DNA from: an uncultured Chlamydiae bacterium
GTDB taxonomy: Bacteria > Chlamydiota > Chlamydiia > Chlamydiales > 2-12-FULL-49-11
Length of the DNA: 18,505 bases
Assembly: GCA_937996705.1 (NCBI GenBank)
Contig: CALKUQ010000050.1
Location: 1-18,505 of the forward strand
Direction of reading: 5' to 3'
Below are positions 1-7,500 of this stretch, piece after piece. Numbering within the stretch: position 1 is the first letter of the stretch; the number at the start of each line of letters is the position of its first letter. The translations under genes were made by a program, and so were the position numbers. The notes under the pieces were generated by a model that saw nothing but the letters and a program-made list of their open reading frames with translations, had not been told where the DNA came from and made no database searches.

Positions 1-55
1 TAAAAACAAAAGACTTCAGTCGTAAAACTGAAGCCTTTTGTTTGATTGGAGGTGG
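1..55. repeat. Left copy of 55-bp direct repeat (candidate att site from the ssrA 3' end)
   Basis: Positions 1-55 are identical to 3974-4028. The shared block holds the last bases of the tmRNA acceptor strand (GGAGGTGG read on the plus strand) and the complete ssrA terminator hairpin. The match stops at 56, where this copy diverges from the tmRNA T-arm. It may extend to the left of the window, so 55 bp is a minimum. A duplicated ssrA 3' end separated by accessory genes is the usual footprint of a site-specific integrative element. The repeat is observed; the att interpretation is inference. Confidence 0.85.
8..39 (-). terminator. Duplicate of the ssrA intrinsic terminator
   Basis: A 12-bp stem (8-19 with 28-39) encloses an 8-nt loop. 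Read on the minus strand it pairs fully with one G-U wobble and is followed by a T-rich tract. It is an exact copy of the hairpin at 3981-4012. No gene feeding it is visible, because only the last bases of ssrA are present in this copy. Confidence 0.6.
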
Positions 56-134
56 TTGGACGAGTTCAGAACTTTTCGATGGGATAAATTCAATATATTC
101 TCTATCATTTGTGAGAAAATGCTTAGAGGGGTCG

Positions 135-665
135 ATGGTAATTAAAGAAAAAAAATCTTCTGAATTGATTCATGTTGATCTTATTGCAGCTCAAAAATTT
201 GCGTATGAACCAAGCGGCTTAATGGGAGATCATTTTGCAATAGAGACGGAAAGTGAAGAGTATGGAGCCTCTGAATTCAAAATGAATCATCGGAATATTA
301 AGTTCCGGGTAGCGAAGATCACTCCGACAAAGATTGGACAGTTTGTTACCATTTGGAAGCGGATAGAGGGTGGGCCTATTCAACCTTTTGATATGGCAGA
401 TCCTTTTGATCTAGTTGTTATCAGTGTTCGCACACCTGAACATTTTGGACAGTTTGTTTTCCCCAAACTTGTGCTATACGAAAAAGGAATTGTATCTAAG
501 GATGGAAAGGGGGGCAAGCGAGCCATAAGAGTCTATCCACCGTGGGATAGAACGGATAATAAACAAGCTAATAAGACTCAAAAATGGCAGCTTCCTTATT
601 TTTTTGAAATCCCTCTCAATGCACAAGCTGATGTCTCTCGGATACAAAAATTATTTCTTCTATAA
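135..665 (+). CDS. MepB-family protein (176 aa)
   Basis: This is a small soluble protein of the MepB family, named after the third gene of the staphylococcal mepRAB multidrug-efflux operon. Its biochemical role is not established. Family blocks are clear: EYGA at 42-45, FRVAKITPTK at 57-66, GQFVTIWKR at 68-76, GQFVFPK at 105-111, RAIRVYPPWD at about 129-138 and QKWQLPYF at 149-156. Length fits the family. The frame is open from a TTG at 42 inside the repeat, but the ATG at 135 is preferred because AGAGGGG lies just upstream and the family N-terminus begins there. No mepR- or mepA-like gene is adjacent, so this is a solitary copy. It sits directly inside the left repeat and is best read as island cargo. 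Confidence 0.85.
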   Translation: MVIKEKKSSELIHVDLIAAQKFAYEPSGLMGDHFAIETESEEYGASEFKMNHRNIKFRVAKITPTKIGQFVTIWKRIEGGPIQPFDMADPFDLVVISVRTPEHFGQFVFPKLVLYEKGIVSKDGKGGKRAIRVYPPWDRTDNKQANKTQKWQLPYFFEIPLNAQADVSRIQKLFLL

Positions 666-801
666 AAATGAAAAATGCTCTGATTTTAGGCCTTGAATAT
701 GCTACACTTCACATTTTTTAAATTAATCCTTCATATGTTGGTGAAAAAGGTGAGTATCAAATCGATTCTGTAAGAGCAATAATTTCGGGGAGGGATCCAT
801 A

Positions 802-945
802 ATGACAGCTAGTTATTTTGATTGAGGGGGTGCAGACCATTTAATAACTTACTTAGGAGAGACACTCCTTCAAATAGTCAAAAGAATAAACGGTAGTAGC
901 GGGGCTGTTGCTTATTTACGTACATTGACAGCAAGTCGGTTCTAA
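802..945 (+). pseudogene. Broken small ORF with an in-frame TGA
   Basis: A good GGGGAGGG ribosome binding site lies about 8 nt before the ATG at 802. The frame reads MTASYFD, then TGA at 823-825, then continues open for 39 more codons to TAA at 943-945. The second part contains AVAYLRTLTAS, which loosely resembles the N-terminal strand of serine recombinases (AVAYLRTS-type). That likeness is short and may be chance. A TGG-to-TGA change would explain the break. It lies in the 428-bp gap between the MepB gene and the ankyrin gene; I see nothing else coding in that gap (666-1093). It could also be non-coding sequence. Confidence 0.3.
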
Positions 946-1093
946 GAATTTCAGTTTTGGGTTATCAACAGCTTGCTAAAAAACTTTTAAAGATTCTATA
1001 CTCACCATTTTTTAACACTAGGGATGCTAAGTTGCATCAAATTGCAACCTGAGATGAGAGCGTCCCTTACATCTAATATTTTTTGGGAAATTT

Positions 1094-2059
1094 ATGATGA
1101 AATTTATCAACTATATTCTTGCAATAGCGTTTGTGGGGCTTCAATTAGAAGCTGTAGAAAATTCGGATTATCAAAAGCAGATGATGGAAGCGATAGCAGG
1201 CAATAAATTAGAAAAAGTCAAATATTTGATTGAGACTTCGCTTATAGGAATTAATGATCCTATAAATGAACAGTATCAACTAGATACAGCATTAATTAGA
1301 GCTATTTATGAGTCTAAAATAGATGTTATTAAATATTTGATTGATTCTAGGGCGGATGTGAACATTGCAAACAAATATGGTACCACCCCATTGATGGCTC
1401 TTATGAATTTTGCTTACCGATATTCCGAAAATGAAATCATGCAAATTGCAAAGCTCTTAATTAGCAATGGGGCAGAAATTGATGCCGAAGATACTGCGGG
1501 TGAAACAGCTTTGATGAAAGCAGCATTTGATATAGCTTATCCAAAAATAATACAGTTATTCATTGATTCTGGTGCAAAAGTAAACAGCAGATCAAATGTT
1601 CGAAAAACGCCATTAATGTACGCGGCAAGTTCAGGTAATGTAAAAACATTAGAAATATTAATTGAAAATGGTGCGAATATTGATGCAACAGATGAAGTGG
1701 GGCAAAATGCATTTATTTGGGCATTGAAATTTGGAAAAAAATTAATGGCAAAATATTTTATCAACAAACTAGATGTTGATGTAAACCAAAAAGACTCAAT
1801 AGGAGCAACCCCTCTTATTTGGACAACTCTTGCAGGTCAAGTCAATATGGTGGATCTTCTAATTGAAGCAGGAGCTGATCCCAATATTCGAACATTGAAG
1901 GTTGCTTATATTAAAGTATCACAATATACCGAGAACGGATACTCCTTGTTTCCTAAAACAGAAACGGTTCCTGCCGGATCAACCGCATTGACTTTTGCAA
2001 AACGTTATGGACAAGAAGAAATAGTCAAAATTTTGACTATAGCTGGTGGTGTGGAGTAA
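1094..2059 (+). CDS. Secreted ankyrin-repeat protein (321 aa)
   Basis: The N-terminus (MMKFINYILAIAFVGLQLEA) looks like a Sec signal peptide, with cleavage plausible near residue 20. The rest is a stack of ankyrin repeats at about residues 31-63, 64-95, 96-134, 136-168, 170-201, 203-235 and 237-267. Typical TPLM, GADPN and GANID consensus pieces are visible. A non-ankyrin insertion at about 268-294 precedes a final partial repeat ending at 321. Ankyrin stacks bind protein partners and have no catalytic role by themselves. In intracellular bacteria they are common in secreted host-interaction proteins, so a periplasmic, surface or exported role is inferred. The start at 1094 has only a weak GGGA upstream; a second ATG follows directly. 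A 46-nt spacer separates it from the next gene on the same strand. Confidence 0.85.
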   Translation: MMKFINYILAIAFVGLQLEAVENSDYQKQMMEAIAGNKLEKVKYLIETSLIGINDPINEQYQLDTALIRAIYESKIDVIKYLIDSRADVNIANKYGTTPLMALMNFAYRYSENEIMQIAKLLISNGAEIDAEDTAGETALMKAAFDIAYPKIIQLFIDSGAKVNSRSNVRKTPLMYAASSGNVKTLEILIENGANIDATDEVGQNAFIWALKFGKKLMAKYFINKLDVDVNQKDSIGATPLIWTTLAGQVNMVDLLIEAGADPNIRTLKVAYIKVSQYTENGYSLFPKTETVPAGSTALTFAKRYGQEEIVKILTIAGGVE

Positions 2060-2105
2060 TGAAGGTAACATCTGCGATTCTGCTTTTAAGTAGAGGAAGG
2101 TTTTT

Positions 2106-3050
2106 ATGAGTTTATCTATATCAGGTGGATTGATTCGTTCATGTGGCCAATCTATATTTGAAATAAAAAATTTAGTATCTTCGGATGAGGAAAGAATTGA
2201 TCGAATTGCTCGAGAGAAATTTATGAGCAATTTTGTATATCAGAGTCTTTGCTCATTTTCAATAAATTGCATTGCATTTACGCTGGGGATCGGAGCTTTC
2301 TATTCTGTAACCATAGGGGCTTCTGTAGTTGCCATTGGTCTAGCGGTTAGTGCAATTGTAATCGCCATATTTAATTATCGTAGGGAAAATCATCCAAATC
2401 AATTGATAAGAAAGGCTCTTCATGAGGTAGAAAATGGCAATGAAATAAAAGCGCTTGAATTAATTCAAAGGGGAGCTAATCTAGATATTTGCTCTACAAA
2501 AAACTTATGGGATTTTGTTCTCGAGCTCGGTTGCTTAATTCGAGATGTAATCAACTGGAATGTTACAGTAAGAAAGTTAATGCCAATACATTTAACGAAT
2601 ATTTTTGATGCTGCCGGAAATAAGGGACAAAAAAGAATCCTCAGTTATTTATATTCGATTGGATTTGATTTAAAAAAAACATACATTTTACAAACAGGAG
2701 ATTCTCTAGAAACAATTCAATATTTAGTTAACGCATTAGGCATGCCAGTAAATAAATTAAGCGAGGAGGATCGTCGTTTTTCGCCTCTTTATTTTCAAAC
2801 AATACAAATGCTGTCTATAGCGAAATATTTTAATGATACAAGCTCAATTGAAGAGATTAGAGAACGAATTAAAATAATTCGATATTTGCTTCAAAAAGGA
2901 GCTCTTCTTGACGATGGGCATATCACACCAACTCATAGGGACTTACTTAGACAAATACTAGAAGTAGAGTCAAATGGGGAAGGAGAAAACACCCTAATTT
3001 ATCAAATTATAGCACGTTATCAAATTTCTCACGCTAGTAGCTTGTTATAA
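2106..3050 (+). CDS. Inc-like bilobed membrane protein with degenerate ankyrin-like repeats (314 aa)
   Basis: After about 46 polar residues there is a long hydrophobic stretch (about 47-90) that divides into two membrane segments separated by a very short turn. This is followed by basic YRR and a C-terminal cytosolic-type domain. The layout matches the bilobed hydrophobic hairpin that defines chlamydial inclusion-membrane (Inc) proteins, which are type III secreted without a signal peptide. No cleavable signal is visible here. The C-terminal part contains weak ankyrin-like helices, such as ALELIQRGANLD at about 116-127 and IRYLLQKGALLDD at about 258-270. AGAGGAAGG lies upstream of the ATG. 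It is probably co-transcribed with the ankyrin gene before it. Inc-type function is inferred from topology only; an ordinary inner-membrane protein is possible. Confidence 0.7.
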   Translation: MSLSISGGLIRSCGQSIFEIKNLVSSDEERIDRIAREKFMSNFVYQSLCSFSINCIAFTLGIGAFYSVTIGASVVAIGLAVSAIVIAIFNYRRENHPNQLIRKALHEVENGNEIKALELIQRGANLDICSTKNLWDFVLELGCLIRDVINWNVTVRKLMPIHLTNIFDAAGNKGQKRILSYLYSIGFDLKKTYILQTGDSLETIQYLVNALGMPVNKLSEEDRRFSPLYFQTIQMLSIAKYFNDTSSIEEIRERIKIIRYLLQKGALLDDGHITPTHRDLLRQILEVESNGEGENTLIYQIIARYQISHASSLL

Positions 3051-3120
3051 GTATGGCGCGTTTATGCACAGGCCATTATTTTTAGACCTCAGGCCATGGT
3101 CCCTCTCAGGGTTATAATTG

Positions 3121-3157
3121 CCTTTTAGTTTTGAAATATTTTTTAATATTAAAAAGG
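3121..3157. other. AT-rich inverted repeat after the Inc-like gene
   Basis: An inner perfect palindrome, AATATT-TTTT-AATATT (3135-3150), is extended by outer CCTTTT and AAAAAGG ends with a bulge on the left arm. It lies 70 nt after the stop at 3050. It could act as a weak transcript end but lacks a GC-rich stem and a clean T-run. Nothing coding is supported in 3051-3239. Confidence 0.3.
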
Positions 3158-3239
3158 GGGTGCTTCTAAAAAAAATTGGGGTCAGGCTTCGGTTATTCGG
3201 ATTTGAAATTGAGCAAAATTCGGGTCTGAGTTGGGGTGT

Positions 3240-3688
3240 GATTCGAACCAGGTATGCAGTCATTTAGTTTTCATCTCATTTTGAAAGACATGGGAGGCCG
3301 TTCAAACAGAAAAATCAAAAATTTCTGAAGATGGTTTCAGCACAGGAGAATAATTTTGCGGGAAGCTATAGTCGAACCGGGTATGCGTTTCTGTTTATTA
3401 TATTTTAATCGAATGTGGGGCTTCGAGTCATGCTTTGAAATCTGGAATTTGCAGAAAATTTATCAAGTTGGCAGGCCTAAATTTAAACATATCTAAGTGA
3501 TTCAAACCACGTATGCAGCCATTATGCAAAAGTTGCACTTCTTGCCACTGAGTTAAAAGATCAATCCACTTCGGAAACAGTTCTTTAAAAATTACTCTAT
3601 TACAATGAGTGTCTTATAATGAATGTAACATCTGATGAGTAGATGTCCTAAAATCTCAAACTGCATGACTGCATACCTGGTTCGAATC
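3240..3688. repeat. 449-bp region bounded by a 24-bp perfect inverted repeat with two internal degenerate copies
   Basis: The sequence starting GATTCGAACCAGGTATGC at 3240-3263 recurs as an exact reverse complement at 3665-3688 (24 of 24 bases). Two related forward copies lie between, near 3370-3386 (GTCGAACCGGGTATGC) and 3499-3516 (GATTCAAACCACGTATGC). The three forward copies are spaced 129 and 130 bp, and the intervals share blurred similarity, for example a TGGG-GGC-TTC block after each motif. This fits either a decayed MITE-like element or a decayed tandem array of about 130 bp. No target-site duplication is obvious at the ends. No gene is supported inside. Confidence 0.65.
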
Positions 3689-3851
3689 TTACCGAGATTC
3701 AAAAGCAACGCCTGAGGTGAAACATGCTAAATTGATAACTGGGTTCATAGCCGAACAGGAAATTATTCTTACTCCAGAGGTGATGGAAAAAATTCGACAA
3801 GAGCTTGAAAATTGGAATGCAGAGTTTTTAAAAAAGTACTTTTCTCCATAG
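3669..3851 (+). pseudogene. C-terminal remnant of an unidentified gene
   Basis: The plus frame is open from a TGA at 3666-3668 to TAG at 3849-3851. From codon 3696 it reads like real protein, with strings such as TPEVKHAKLITGFIAEQE and LTPEVMEKIRQELENW, ending KKYFSP. No ATG or ribosome site precedes it. The upstream part overlaps the right arm of the inverted repeat, so the 5' portion seems to have been replaced. I do not recognise the family. A lost integrase tail would fit the location but the residues do not show that. A chance open frame is the alternative; charged, helix-like composition argues mildly against it. Confidence 0.4.
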
Positions 3852-3900
3852 AGAAAAAAGTGAAAAACAGGGGTTTGTTTTGCTCTGGTTTCATCCAGTC

Positions 3901-3921
3901 TACTGCGTAAATACTGCGTAA
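3901..3921. repeat. Tandem TACTGCGTAA direct repeat next to the candidate att site
   Basis: TACTGCGTAA occurs at 3901-3910 and again at 3912-3921, an 11-bp period, about one helical turn. It lies about 50 bp from the right 55-bp repeat. Short phased direct repeats near a core site resemble arm-type recombinase binding sites, but no binding data can be read from sequence. Confidence 0.35.
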
Positions 3922-3973
3922 TTGAGCTTTGCGCAGTTGATTTTTCTGATGAAAACTTACAAGCGTATCTCGC

Positions 3974-4028
3974 TAAAAACAAAAGACTTCAGTCGTAAAA
4001 CTGAAGCCTTTTGTTTGATTGGAGGTGG
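3974..4028. repeat. Right copy of 55-bp direct repeat, overlapping the ssrA 3' end
   Basis: Identical to 1-55, offset 3973 bp. This copy is continuous with the intact tmRNA gene: 4020-4028 are its last nine bases (minus strand), and 3974-4019 are downstream terminator sequence. Integration here would keep ssrA functional and leave the truncated copy at the far end of the insert. Confidence 0.85.
3981..4012 (-). terminator. Intrinsic terminator of ssrA
   Basis: On the minus strand, AAAAGGCTTCAG pairs with CTGAAGTCTTTT across an 8-nt loop, with one G-U wobble, and a T-rich run follows. It begins 8 nt after the tmRNA 3' end, as expected for a rho-independent stop. Confidence 0.85.
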
Positions 4029-4431
4029 AGAGAATCGAACTCTCGTCCTCAATCGACTCCATGGTAATGACTACATGCTTAGCACTCTGGAGTTAGGTAG
4101 CTCCGATAGCAGAGTGCGCCTCTGGAGCTAGCCACTTTCTTTAGTTTTAAAAGGGGGGCCAAGAAAGCTAGTACGCCCGTCCTTTCGTACCAAGTAATAT
4201 GACGATAATTCTAGAGTCCTTGGTCCAGCCCTAGGTTATCGGCAACTTGAGGCGGTTAAGCCTTAAGCAGCTACAAGCTCCAATTCACACTCAGGAACGA
4301 ATTCTTGAATGTCAGATTGTCTTCTTCTTGTATTTTTTACTGTTCTTTTTTTTCAGTTTTTTTAGGAGGCCCACTGAAATCCTCCGCATGCCATTACAAC
4401 TTCACGATCAAGTCGAAACCTGGTCACCCCC
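4020..4431 (-). ncRNA. ssrA: Transfer-messenger RNA (tmRNA)
   Basis: tmRNA rescues stalled ribosomes and adds a degradation tag, working with SmpB. The tRNA-like ends are clear. The 5' GGGGGUG (4431-4425) pairs with CACCUCC near the 3' end over seven pairs including one G-U, and the T-arm reads GAGAGTTCGATTCTC before the acceptor. The discriminator A is at 4020; CCA is not encoded. The internal tag frame ends at 4263-4265 (TAA) and encodes a peptide ending EFVPECELELVAA. The frame can be followed up to a GTA at 4338-4340 just after an ACAGTA context, giving up to 25 residues rich in Arg near the start; the exact resume codon is uncertain. The final VAA resembles usual LAA-type degrons, and ECE also occurs in chlamydial tags. 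At 412 nt it is a normal one-piece tmRNA. Confidence 0.95.
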
Positions 4432-4452
4432 GTATGATAATTTACAAACTTA

Positions 4453-4482
4453 TTGTACAGGAAAAGGGGATTTCGGTATACT
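4453..4482 (+). promoter_or_regulatory. Probable sigma-70-type promoter of ileS in the divergent ssrA/ileS gap
   Basis: TTGTAC at 4453-4458 and TATACT at 4477-4482 are separated by 18 bp and would start transcription near 4489, giving a very short leader before the ribosome site AAGGGTG (about 4494-4500) and the ATG at 4503. On the opposite strand TACAAT (4457-4452) is a possible -10 for ssrA, about 20 nt before the mature 5' end at 4431. The two promoters would then overlap. Hexamer matches only. Confidence 0.5.
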
Positions 4483-4502
4483 GTGATATTTTTAAGGGTG
4501 TG

Positions 4503-7500
4503 ATGTTTAAGAGGGATAAAGAGAGTTTTTCGAAGAGAGAGGAGAAGGTTTTGGCTTTTTGGGAAAGCCAAGATATTTTTCATAAGTCTTTAAAAAATAG
4601 AGTTGACGCTGAGCATTTTTCGTTTTATGATGGTCCTCCGTTTGCGACGGGATTGCCCCATTATGGGCATATTTTAGCAGGGACGATTAAGGATGTGGTT
4701 GCTCGGTATAAGACGATGAAGGGCTTTTCCGTGCCGAGGCGGTTTGGATGGGATTGTCATGGGTTGCCAGTTGAAAACGAGATAGAGAAGACTCATGGCT
4801 TGAGTGGCGCTTTGCAGATTGAAGACTATGGGATTGGAAAATTCAATGAAGAGTGCAGAAAAATTGTTCTCAGGTTCACAAGTGAGTGGAAGCGAACTGT
4901 TTTGCGAATGGGTCGGTGGGTAGAATTTGACAAGACTTATCACACAATGGATCGCTCTTTTATGGAATCTGTGTGGTGGGTGTTTAGCGAGATCTGGAAG
5001 AAGGGTCTTGTCTATGAAGGATACAAGGTGATGCATTATTCGCCAAAACTCGGAACCCCGATTTCGAATTTTGAGGCGAATTTGAATTATCGAGAAGTGG
5101 ATGATCCCTCCCTTACAGTCAAATTTCAATTAGAGGGTAGAGAGGAGTGTTTATTGGTTTGGACGACCACTCCTTGGACATTGCCGTCTAATTTAGCCCT
5201 TGCTGTAGGTCCTAAACTTGAGTATGTGAAGATTAGGGAGCGGGAAAGTGGAGCGCTCTATATTTTAGCTAAGAGTCGTCTTCAGGCGATTTTTTCAGAG
5301 CAAAATTTTGATATCGTAGATAGTTTTCTAGGAGAAGCACTTCTTGGTAAAAAGTATATTCCCTTATTTCCCTATTTCAAAGACCATCCGAATTCTTTTG
5401 TTGTGTTACAGGGTGATTTTATTGCAACCGATGAGGGGACGGGAATTGTTCACATGGCCCCCGCGTTTGGGGAAGACGATTTTTATGCTTGTAAAGCCGC
5501 AGGGATTGAAGGGGTCTGCCCGATTGATGTAAACTGCCAGTTTACTTTGGAAGTCCCTGATTATCAAGGGCTTTTTGTGAAGGATGCCGACAAAGAGATT
5601 ATCAAGCGACTTAAGAGCGAATTAAAAGTATTTAAGCATCAAACAATTAGACATAGATATCCGTTTTGCTGGAGAACAGATTTGCCCCTTATCTACAGGG
5701 CAGTCTCGACTTGGTTTATTGCCGTAGAGAAGATAAAAGATAAAATTGAGGCAAACAATCAACTTATTAATTGGGTGCCTCATCATATTAAAGACGGCCG
5801 GTTTGGAAAATGGCTAGAGAGTGCAAGGGACTGGGCTGTTAGTAGAAATCGATACTGGGGAACGCCTCTGCCTATTTGGCGATCAGAGGATGGAGATATG
5901 ATTGTTATTTCCAGCGTTGAAGATTTGGAGCAAAGGGTCGGCCAAAAAGTTGAGGATTTGCATAGACATTTCATTGATCATTTGACCTTTGAAGAAAATG
6001 GTAAAGTGTATCGCAGGGTGACTGAAGTCTTTGATTGTTGGTTTGAATCGGGTTCGATGCCCTATGCGCAAAATCACTTTCCTTTCGAAAATGCGGAAGT
6101 AACCATGAAGGAATTTCCTGCTGATTTTATAGCTGAGGGGCTAGATCAGACAAGGGGATGGTTTTACACGCTTACGGTGATTGCTTCGGCCCTTTATGAT
6201 CAACCGGCCTTTTTAAATGTGATTGTGAATGGAATTGTGCTCGCAGAAGATGGCCATAAAATGTCAAAAAGGCTTAAAAATTATCCCGACCCTGAATTGG
6301 TTATAGGAAAGTATGGAAGTGATGCAGTCAGGCTCTGTCTATTAAATAGCCCGGTTGTTAGGGCGGAGGATATGAATTTCTCTGAAACAGCGGTTGAGGG
6401 GGTTTTAAAACAAGTCCTCTTGCCTCTTTGGAATAGTTATTCATTTTTAGCAACTTATGCAGAAATTTATGAGTGGGTTCCCACAGCAGATAATTTTGAC
6501 AGGCCTAAAGCCGATCTTGATAGATGGATTTTGTCTAGGCTCCAAAAATTAATTGAAGATGTCACAGAGAGGATGGATCGGTACGAGCTTGATGCTGCAG
6601 TAGAGCCTATTATACTTTTTGTAGATCAGTTGACTAACTGGTATATTCGAAGAAGCAGAACACGATTTTGGGCAGATGAAAATTCAGAAGATCGAAGGCA
6701 GGCGTTTGAGACCCTTTATACAGTTATTTTGACAATTGTAAAGCTAGCCTCACCCATGATCCCATTTTTAACAGAGTCGATTTATCAGGAGCTTAAGAGA
6801 GAGGGTTCTGAAGAGTCCGTTCATCTAACCGATTTTCCAAAAGTTGATGAGTATTTACGTGATATTGAACTTGAAGAGGAGATGGCTGCGACTCAACTGA
6901 TTGTTAATTCGGGTCACGCGCTTCGCAAGGAGCATCAAATTAAAGTGAGGCAGCCCCTTAGAATGGCTCATATTGTTGCCTCTGAAAAGAGAGTTTTGGA
7001 AGGTCTAGAAAGACATAAGCATCTAATTATGGATGAGCTTAATGTAAAAGACTTGGCATTTCAAGGAGATGAGACTGCTTTTGTAAAACTCAAGCCTAAA
7101 GCAAATTACCGAGTGCTTGGCAAGAAAGTCGGAAAATTTATGAATCAAGTACGAGAGAAAATAGATCAATTTGATCAAAACACTCTCAAAAAAATCTTTA
7201 ATAAAGAAGTTGTGGAAATAGAGATTGAAGAGCAAAAAATTCTCCTTACAGCAGAGGATGTTGTCGTCGAAAGGGAAGTTCTTGAAGGGTTAGTTGCAGC
7301 GTGCGTGGATGGTATTACAATCGTCCTTGATACTGAGATCACTCAAGAGCTTAGACAAGAGGGGATAGCTCGTGAAATCATTAATAAAATCAACACTCTC
7401 AGAAAGCAAGAGGGTTTTGAAATCACAGACCGGATTAATCTAGAAATTGAGGCCCCATTAGAGATAGAAGAGGCTTGTAAAGCTTATTATCCCTATATAT

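Noticed and set aside
42..134. TTG start at 42 extending the MepB protein by 31 residues
   Set aside because: The start lies inside the 55-bp repeat, the extra residues do not look like the family, and ATG 135 has a good ribosome site.
1024..1206. Open frame overlapping the start of the ankyrin gene
   Set aside because: It is out of frame with the clearly coding ankyrin protein, with no family resemblance.
2057..2074. TAATGAAGGTAACATCTG resembling 3617-3634
   Set aside because: The 17 of 18 match does not extend on either side, and in AT-rich DNA it is not enough to call a repeat.
3240..3516. CRISPR-like array
   Set aside because: There are only three forward copies, they are degenerate, and spacing of about 130 bp is too long for a CRISPR spacer; no cas genes are present.
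3240..3690. tRNA genes suggested by GGTTCGAATC
   Set aside because: The bases flanking the T-loop do not pair as a T-stem, and no acceptor, D-arm or anticodon arm can be found around any copy.
3864..3998. Open frame ending DENLQAYLAKNKRLQS and running into the right repeat
   Set aside because: It has no start codon or ribosome site and no recognisable family; its end inside a terminator hairpin suggests chance. An integrase tail cannot be excluded.
4305..4502. In-frame 66-codon N-terminal extension of IleRS
   Set aside because: It overlaps the ssrA gene on the other strand, has no ribosome site, and the ATG at 4503 has one and restores the normal chlamydial length.
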